From Phycisphaerales bacterium (GTDB taxonomy: Bacteria; Planctomycetota; Phycisphaerae; Phycisphaerales; UBA1924), in assembly GCA_015492715.1 (NCBI GenBank), contig WGEO01000014.1:1-38591 (forward strand): a DNA stretch of 38,591 nt. The letters are read 5' to 3'. Made by a program: the position numbers and the translations under genes. Positions 32,476-38,591 of this stretch are shown here, piece after piece (position 1 is the stretch's first letter; each line of letters starts with the position of its first letter). Under the pieces are notes generated by a model that saw nothing but the letters and a program-made list of their open reading frames with translations, made no database searches and was not told where the DNA came from.

Positions 32476-35222
32476 GAATCCGCCTCCTTGCTCCGATCGA
32501 GCAGCCCCAGCCCCGCGATCCATCGGAGCGTCTGCTCGTGGTGCGCTCCGAATCGCTCCAGAGCGTCAAACCGTCCCGACAGAATGCCCTCTGCGCACTC
32601 GCGCGCCGCCTCGTCGGCACTGGCAAGATCGTCTTTGTCCCACGGCGCAATATGCACATCGATCTGGTTCTGTTCAGGAAGCAGCGGGACGAACCCCAGA
32701 CGGACCGTCCTGCCCTCGACGATCTCGCCGGCGAGGTGGCGATACATGGGCAACTGCAGGTCCTTCCATGTCCCGTCCCGGCGTCGATGCGTGCTGTGTG
32801 GGGGCTTCGTGCCTGAGCCGCTCTTGTAGTCGATGATGCAGGCCTCGTCCCTCTCATCGTGGATGTCGATGCGGTCGATCCGCCCTCGTACGCCGAGCAC
32901 CCCCGCGTGGCACTCGATCGGGTACTCGTCGCCCTGCCGCTCGGTTGCCACGATTCGCCAGCCCGCCCGTCTGCGATCGCTCTGCCAGCGGGCGGCCCGC
33001 TCCAGCACCCGCCGCTGATATGCCAACTGCACCCGAACGACGGGAAGGGGTTCCTCGCCGAGGAGGTCCCGCGCAAGCGTCGCGTGCGTGTCCAGGAGAA
33101 ATGCCTTCAGCGTGCGTGGGTCATCGCAGTCGACGATCTCCGGGGCCGAGAGGCGCGCGAGCGTGCCGTGCAGCAGCGTCCCGACCGACGCACGGTCCAG
33201 CTCGCACGAGAAATCCCGTATCTCTTCCAGTCCGAGCACATGGCGGAGATAGAACAGGTAGGGCGACGCCAGATAGTCCCGGAGCGCGGTCACCCGCACA
33301 CTGTTCGGCACATCGTGCTCGACGATCGGGCGGGACCCGAACGCCGAGACCTGCGCCACCATCCCCTTGCGGGCAAGCCGCAGCGTGCAGGGCGAGTGCT
33401 CCGCCCACGCTCGGGCGATCGCAAACCACTGGCTGGTACGGAACAGCAGCCGGCTGGGTGCCACGGGGTCTCCATCGGCATTGCGCCGTCCGACGACGAT
33501 GGCCAGGTGATCGCGCGTGCGGACCAGCGTGTCCAGCATCAGCAGGTCGCGTGCCTCCCGGTCCGCGTCGGTCTCCAGGCCGAGCGTCTCACGCATCCGC
33601 TCTGTCAGCAGGACGGGCGTGCCCATCCGTGTCGGCACACAGCCCTCGTTGAACCCGCCGAGCACGAGCACACGCGCCGGATCGCTCGCGAGTTCGAGCC
33701 AGCCCACGCCCTCGATCGCGTCACCTTCCACATCCGGCGAGAGCCGTCGCGAGGCGATCTCACCGAGGACGAGATCGAGCGCCTCGACCGCGTCGAGCCG
33801 TTCCTCGCCGAGGCTGCCCAGTTCCTCGATCACTCCCGCGATCGCCTCCAGTGATGCACACAGCACGCGATCGCCGGCATCGTCGGGATTCGCCTCGTAT
33901 CTCTCGTACACCCGCCGAAGCACCCCGAGCATCGCATCGCGCCAGGCAACGGCATCGTCCTCATGCCTGCTCAGGAGTTCGCCTACCAGCGTGCGCACCT
34001 CCCTCCGTGCACGCTCGATCAGCGCCCTTGCGTATCTCTGATTGCCTCGCAGGGGCTCGTCGAACGCCGTCGCCAGGTGCTCGAGGCGATACGCATCAAG
34101 CGTCGCGATCGCCTCGCCCGGATACCGCTCGCCCAGTTCCGGGGCCAGCGATCGCTCCACATCCGGATGGCGGAGCAGATCCGTGATCCCGACGAAGGCA
34201 CGATCCCGAACCAGATCACGCACGAGCGCAAGGAGCACCCCGGGACGCGAGCGGGCAAGCGTCATGCCCCGCGACGGACGCACGCCGACATGCGAGGATT
34301 CTTCTCCCAGACGCACGAGGTACGGCGACAGTTCCTCGTTGCAGATCCCGATGGCAACCTCATCGACGAATCGCCCCCCGGCGTGCTCTCCGATCAGGGC
34401 AAGAGCAAGTTCCGCCTGCTCATGCAGATCGCCCGCAAAGTGCACATGCGTCTCGCGCAGGTCGATCTCTCTGCGATACCCGGGACGCACACACCCCATC
34501 GCATCCAGAGCGTCCGCATGCTCGGGTGCCACCTGCACCATCGCCTCGCCCGCGCATCGAGCAATGATGTACCGGGCGGCGGGCGGCAGGATCGCCACAC
34601 CTACAAGCACAATGGTCGGCAGGTGCTCGGGGACGCGCTCCAGAGCATCGACCACGGCCAGCCACGGATGCGACAGACCGCGTGCCGCCAGCCACTCCTC
34701 GCTCAGTGCCTGAACATCCGCCAGCGCCCGCCAGACTCCCGGCTCGCCCAGCCTCGCGTCATCCTCACTCCGGCGGGCCATCTCCCGTGCCCGCATTCCC
34801 GCCCGTGCGAGGTCGGCGAGCACACCCTCGAGCAGCGGCGCATACGCCTGCGCATCTGCCTGCGCCAGCCCGCTGGGCACCAGCCGCCGAAGCGTCTCCG
34901 CATCGACCCCTCGCAGCCCGTGCTCGACGCTCCGCACCAGCGCCATCCCGGGTGCGCCCGGACGCTCCAGAACCCCGAGCAGTCGTGCCAGGTCCTCCAC
35001 CGTCCCGATCGCCGGCGGGGCCAGGGCAAGCCCGCGCGCACGGGCCTGCTCTGCCAGTTCGCCCAGCAGGATCCGCCCGCCCCTGCGTGTGCCCGTCAGC
35101 ACGACCAGCCCCTGACCGTCCCCATCCGGCATCCACCGATCGAGCAGGCGGGACGCCGCCGCCTGCATCATCGCAGTGTCCATGCCCAGAAAGTGAACCG
35201 ACCGTTCGGCGATGGAAGACAT
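32472..35222 (-). CDS. addB: AddB-like protein with RecB-type nuclease domain
   Basis: 916 residues from ATG 35222 (GAGGAG four bases upstream); an earlier in-frame ATG at 35240 is possible. The long N-terminal part is a UvrD-like fold without a proper Walker A: LTGTRRGGRILLGEL lacks GKT. Recognisable AddB segments are LVLGGFNEGCVPTR and LLMLDTLVRTRDHLAIVVGRRN. The C-terminal nuclease is intact: ASVGTLLHGTLARL, GRIDRIDIHD and ACIIDYKSGSG. The four cysteines that hold an iron-sulfur cluster in firmicute AddB are not seen; the first position reads DYLASPYLFYL, with Ser. Operon order addB-addA-phosphatase with ATGA overlaps supports the assignment. It is divergent from the kinase gene. Confidence 0.85.
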   Translation of the reverse strand: MSSIAERSVHFLGMDTAMMQAAASRLLDRWMPDGDGQGLVVLTGTRRGGRILLGELAEQARARGLALAPPAIGTVEDLARLLGVLERPGAPGMALVRSVEHGLRGVDAETLRRLVPSGLAQADAQAYAPLLEGVLADLARAGMRAREMARRSEDDARLGEPGVWRALADVQALSEEWLAARGLSHPWLAVVDALERVPEHLPTIVLVGVAILPPAARYIIARCAGEAMVQVAPEHADALDAMGCVRPGYRREIDLRETHVHFAGDLHEQAELALALIGEHAGGRFVDEVAIGICNEELSPYLVRLGEESSHVGVRPSRGMTLARSRPGVLLALVRDLVRDRAFVGITDLLRHPDVERSLAPELGERYPGEAIATLDAYRLEHLATAFDEPLRGNQRYARALIERARREVRTLVGELLSRHEDDAVAWRDAMLGVLRRVYERYEANPDDAGDRVLCASLEAIAGVIEELGSLGEERLDAVEALDLVLGEIASRRLSPDVEGDAIEGVGWLELASDPARVLVLGGFNEGCVPTRMGTPVLLTERMRETLGLETDADREARDLLMLDTLVRTRDHLAIVVGRRNADGDPVAPSRLLFRTSQWFAIARAWAEHSPCTLRLARKGMVAQVSAFGSRPIVEHDVPNSVRVTALRDYLASPYLFYLRHVLGLEEIRDFSCELDRASVGTLLHGTLARLSAPEIVDCDDPRTLKAFLLDTHATLARDLLGEEPLPVVRVQLAYQRRVLERAARWQSDRRRAGWRIVATERQGDEYPIECHAGVLGVRGRIDRIDIHDERDEACIIDYKSGSGTKPPHSTHRRRDGTWKDLQLPMYRHLAGEIVEGRTVRLGFVPLLPEQNQIDVHIAPWDKDDLASADEAARECAEGILSGRFDALERFGAHHEQTLRWIAGLGLLDRSKEADS

Positions 35223-35312
35223 TCGGCTCCTCGATGGCATCCCGCGTCCTACGGGCACGGATAAGGTATACCCCCGGGGCCCATCCCGCACGATTCGACC
35301 GACGGAGACGCA

Positions 35313-38300
35313 GTGGAGCACGACGAGCACACGCTGCCCGAGACGCAGGATTCCGGCGGGTCCTCGAACTCGCCCGATCCGTCCATCTTCGCATGGACCC
35401 CGCAGACGCCGGCCGAGGTCGAACTGGGCGACCGGGTCGGGCCTTACCGTCTCGACCGCCTCCTCGGACAGGGCGGCTTCGGCATGGTCTATCTCGCCGA
35501 GCAGATCGAGCCCGTCCGCAGACGCGTCGCCCTCAAACTCATCAAGCCCGGCATGGACTCCCGCCAAGTCCTCGCACGCTTCGCCCACGAACAGCAGGCG
35601 CTCGCGCTCCTCGACCATCCCCACATCGCCCACATCTACGACGCCGGCATGACTCCCGACGGACGCCCCTACTTCGCCATGGAACTCGTCGAGGGCGAGG
35701 CCATCACGAAATTCTGCGACCGCCACGCCCTGACCCTCCGCCAACGCCTCGAGCTCTTCCGCCGGGTCTGCGACGCCGTCCAGCACGCCCACCAGCACGG
35801 GATCATCCACCGCGATCTCAAGCCCTCGAACATCCTCGTCTCCATGGTCGACGGTCGCCCCACGCCCAAGATCATCGACTTCGGCGTCGCCAAGGCCATG
35901 GCCGATGACCCCTCATCCTCCCAGACCATCGAGGGACAGATCCTCGGCACGCCCGAGTACATGAGCCCCGAGCAGGCCGAGCACGGAGCCGGCGCCGCCG
36001 ACACTCGCTCGGATGTCTACTCCCTCGGCGTCATCCTCTACGAACTCCTCACCGGCGAGCGTCCCATCGACGCCGACACCTTGCGTGCAGGCGGCACCGC
36101 CTCGCTCCAGCGTGCCCTGCGCGAGGCGGACCCGCCCGTTCCCTCGACCCGTGTCCTCAGGTCGCGTGCGACGCCCGCCCGCCATGCCCCACGCATGGAT
36201 CCCCGAGATCTCGCCCGCAGGCTCCGGGGCGACCTCGACTGGATCACCATGCGCGCCATGGACAAGGAGCGCGAACGCCGCTATCCCTCGCCGCGCGACC
36301 TCTCCGACGACATCGGGCGCTACCTCGAGGGCCGCCCCGTGCTCGCCGGCCCGCCCACCCTCACATACCGCGCAGCGAAGTTCATCCGCAGGCACCGCAT
36401 CGCGGTCACGACTGTCATCATCATCCTCTCCCTCAGCGGCTCATTCCTCGGAGCGCTGGGATACCAGTGGATGGCATTCAACGCCTCGATCCGCCTGAAG
36501 AACACCGAACTCACCAGGGCCAATGAGGCACTCGAAACCGCGAACCGGACGCTCGCGTCGACCAATGAGACGCTCGATGCACGCAACCGCGAACTCGTGC
36601 GCACACGCGATGAACTCCGAGACCAGCGTGACGAGGCCCGCGAGGCCCGCGAGGAAGCCCTGACCCAGCGCGAGATCGCCGTCCAGAACGCGCGCAGAGC
36701 CGATCGTCTCCGACGCAGGGCCGAGCACGCCGCGTACGCGAACGAGGTCTCCCGCGCCCTCCAGAGCTGGGAGTTCGCCGACTTCCGCACGACCGTCCGC
36801 GCCCTGACGCACGCCGAGGAACTCGCCGGCGGATGGGAGATCGGTGCCATCCGGGCCGCGTTCGACCAGAGCGATCGCATCATCGATCTGACCCGGTTCG
36901 ACGCGGCCGCGGCCGCGTTCAGCCCCGCCCTCGACCGGTTCGTCGTCGCCACACACGATGGGCACATTCGCCTCGTCTCCCGTGACGAGAAGATCGAACG
37001 CACCAGCCCCGGGTCCGTCGACGACGAGATCGCCCGCGTCCGTGTCGCGCTGGCGGGCAACGCCTGCGTGACGCTCTCGCGGACGGGGCGCGTGCATGTC
37101 TGGGATCTCCGCACGCTCACCCCGATCTGCGAGGCCCAGATCGTGACGGGCGTGCCCTCGGCCGTCGCCATCAGCACATCCGCCACATGGATCGCAGTGG
37201 GCGACAGTTCCGGACGCGTCTCCATCCGCGACGCCCGCACGGGTGAGCCCGTCGCCACACGCCGCCCGCACGACACGCCCGTGCTCACGCTCGCATTCAG
37301 TCCCGACGACAGCGCCGTCATCAGCGCCTCGCAGGGACGCGACCTGGCACGCATGACCACCAACGCGTGGACGCTTCGCAGAGGGGCCCAGCCCGCGCCC
37401 GCACCGATCCGTGCTCTCGCCTTCGACGATCAGCGCATCCTGACCACCGACGAGGCGGGCACGCTCCTGGCGTGGGATACACAGACCCTCGCGCCCGATC
37501 CACTTGCCACCTTTGCTGTCCCCGCCCTTGCGATCGCTCGCCACGACGATCTCCTGGCCGTCGCCACAACCGACTTCGCCCTGCGTCTGCTCGCCCGCGA
37601 CGAGGACGGCACCGCCACGCCCATCGGCGACCTCTCGGGGCATCACGAGGCGATCGAGCAGATCTCCTGGATCGACGGAGGGCGTCTGCTCTCGATCGAC
37701 CGCGCCATGCAGGCCCGACTCTGGGACCTGCGCACGCCGGGTATCGAGAGCATCGCACCACGCCTGCACGACACGCGGATCGTTCGTGCCCTTGCGTCCA
37801 TCGACGGGCAGGTCATCGTCTCCTGCGCGGCAGACTCACTCCTGCGCATCTGGGACGCACGAACCCTCAGACCGGCGCGTCAGGCAGCACAGATCGCGTT
37901 GCAGGCTCCGCCGATCGACATGGCGGCCTTCGCCGAGGGCGTCGTCGTGCTCGACGAGCAAGCCGCGCTGCGCGTCATCGACCCCCTCACAGGCGACATC
38001 ATCGCCACACGCGTGCTCAGCGACGCGACCCCGACAGCGCTGGCGGTTCGCGCCCACGACGGGCTCGTCCTCGTGGCCCTGGATTCGGGCGAGATGCTCG
38101 TCCTGGACCCGACCACACTCGATACCGTCGATCGCATCGAGGCCCACGGGGCACGCATCAACGACATCGCGATCAGCGCAGACGGCAGCCGCGCCGTGAC
38201 GGTGTCCGACGATATGAGTGTGATCGTCTGGAGCGTCGATCGCCGATCCCCGATCCTCCGCATCGACGCCCTCGACCATCGACCCGTCGTCTGTGCCATC

Positions 38301-38591
38301 GATCCCACGGCACAGGTCATCGCCTTCGGGGACGATGCCGGCCTCGTGCATGTCCATGCCACCTCGTCGTCGGTCCTCGAATATCCGGGCGAGCGCCGCC
38401 ATGATCCCGACGCCGCACCCATCGGAGCACCGATCGCGGCCCTCGCGTTCAGCCCCGACGGACAGCGGCTCATCTCCTGTGATCGCGCCGGGCTCGCCGT
38501 CGTCTGGGATCCCGCCTACCCCGAGCCTGTCTGCCGCCTGACACAGGCCCCCGTGCCGATCACCCACGCCTCATTCGATCCCATCGACGAG
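35313..38591 (+). CDS. Ser/Thr protein kinase with transmembrane helix, coiled coil and WD40-like propeller (3' partial)
   Basis: Open to the end of the window, 1093 codons visible. GTG 35313 has GGAG at 35304-35307. Residues 1-40 are a flexible acidic start. The kinase domain follows: glycine loop LLGQGGFGMVYLAEQ, catalytic Lys in VALKLI (~75), IIHRDLKPSN (Asp ~168), KIIDFGVAK (Asp ~189), LGTPEYMSPEQ and DVYSLGVILYELLTG. Then come RAAKFIRRHR and one transmembrane helix at ~364-385 (AVTTVIIILSLSGSFLGALGY). A coiled coil follows (LTRANEALETANRTLA through RDQRDEAREAREEALTQREIA), and from ~530 onward many WD40-like blades (VHVWDLRTLTP, VSIRDARTGEPVA, LRIWDARTLRPA, VIVWSVDRRSP). The kinase is cytoplasmic and the propeller lies across the membrane. 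It is a Hanks-type kinase of the kind greatly expanded in planctomycetes. Targets are unknown. Confidence 0.92.
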   Translation, partial: MEHDEHTLPETQDSGGSSNSPDPSIFAWTPQTPAEVELGDRVGPYRLDRLLGQGGFGMVYLAEQIEPVRRRVALKLIKPGMDSRQVLARFAHEQQALALLDHPHIAHIYDAGMTPDGRPYFAMELVEGEAITKFCDRHALTLRQRLELFRRVCDAVQHAHQHGIIHRDLKPSNILVSMVDGRPTPKIIDFGVAKAMADDPSSSQTIEGQILGTPEYMSPEQAEHGAGAADTRSDVYSLGVILYELLTGERPIDADTLRAGGTASLQRALREADPPVPSTRVLRSRATPARHAPRMDPRDLARRLRGDLDWITMRAMDKERERRYPSPRDLSDDIGRYLEGRPVLAGPPTLTYRAAKFIRRHRIAVTTVIIILSLSGSFLGALGYQWMAFNASIRLKNTELTRANEALETANRTLASTNETLDARNRELVRTRDELRDQRDEAREAREEALTQREIAVQNARRADRLRRRAEHAAYANEVSRALQSWEFADFRTTVRALTHAEELAGGWEIGAIRAAFDQSDRIIDLTRFDAAAAAFSPALDRFVVATHDGHIRLVSRDEKIERTSPGSVDDEIARVRVALAGNACVTLSRTGRVHVWDLRTLTPICEAQIVTGVPSAVAISTSATWIAVGDSSGRVSIRDARTGEPVATRRPHDTPVLTLAFSPDDSAVISASQGRDLARMTTNAWTLRRGAQPAPAPIRALAFDDQRILTTDEAGTLLAWDTQTLAPDPLATFAVPALAIARHDDLLAVATTDFALRLLARDEDGTATPIGDLSGHHEAIEQISWIDGGRLLSIDRAMQARLWDLRTPGIESIAPRLHDTRIVRALASIDGQVIVSCAADSLLRIWDARTLRPARQAAQIALQAPPIDMAAFAEGVVVLDEQAALRVIDPLTGDIIATRVLSDATPTALAVRAHDGLVLVALDSGEMLVLDPTTLDTVDRIEAHGARINDIAISADGSRAVTVSDDMSVIVWSVDRRSPILRIDALDHRPVVCAIDPTAQVIAFGDDAGLVHVHATSSSVLEYPGERRHDPDAAPIGAPIAALAFSPDGQRLISCDRAGLAVVWDPAYPEPVCRLTQAPVPITHASFDPIDE

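Noticed and set aside
1-38591. CRISPR arrays, rRNA genes and complete tRNA genes
   Set aside because: No regularly spaced repeats, rRNA-like sequences or foldable tRNAs were noticed when reading through both strands.

Overview
The window is GC-rich, densely coded chromosomal DNA, most probably from a planctomycete of the class Phycisphaerae. That placement is an inference from gene content. It rests on type II-secretion-style pseudopilins and a secretin, short membrane proteins with a CxxCGYDLxGL...CPECG zinc ribbon, a Ser/Thr kinase fused to a transmembrane helix, coiled coil and WD40-like propeller, and many TPR/HEAT proteins.

Region 1 (1-8433, + strand) is a secretion/pilus-like cluster. 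It holds a HEAT protein with a pseudo-receiver domain (5' end outside the window), a major pseudopilin followed by a textbook intrinsic terminator, a second GspG-like pseudopilin, a small coiled-coil membrane protein, a GspH/FimT-like pseudopilin, a second small membrane protein, a very large secretin and a TPR lipoprotein. The secretin carries, after an Asp/Ser/Phe-rich linker, two tandem copies of a domain that matches the soluble part of the first pseudopilin. I consider this the most novel item in the window. A second perfect terminator hairpin with a T-tract lies inside the signal-peptide codons of the TPR lipoprotein.

Region 2 (8526-14915) holds housekeeping genes: recJ (-), a PduO-type cobalamin adenosyltransferase, a membrane SpoIIE/RsbU-type phosphatase, a MazG-like pyrophosphohydrolase, rpsL-rpsG with a recognisable promoter, and a secreted clan GH-A-like glycoside hydrolase.

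Region 3 (14921-17268) is a 2.3-kb segment bounded by a 50-bp direct repeat (49/50 identical) of the 3' end of pgi. It looks like a small integrated element using the pgi terminus as attachment site. It carries a frameshifted gene for a secreted protein and a zinc-ribbon membrane protein, and no recognisable integrase.

Region 4 (17220-28614) contains pgi (-), ppa, hpt, a fusion of a membrane bacterial-PH domain to dephospho-CoA kinase (start overlaps the hpt stop), rho with its own promoter and long leader, a secreted TPR protein, an LPG-synthase/flippase-type membrane protein, a DUF444/YeaH protein and a small zinc-ribbon membrane protein.

Region 5 (28577-38591) has a - strand operon of AddB-like nuclease, AddA-like helicase-nuclease and an inositol-monophosphatase-family phosphatase, joined by ATGA stop/start overlaps. 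Divergent from it is the kinase-WD40 gene, which runs off the window. Most long opposite-strand open frames are composition shadows and were left out.
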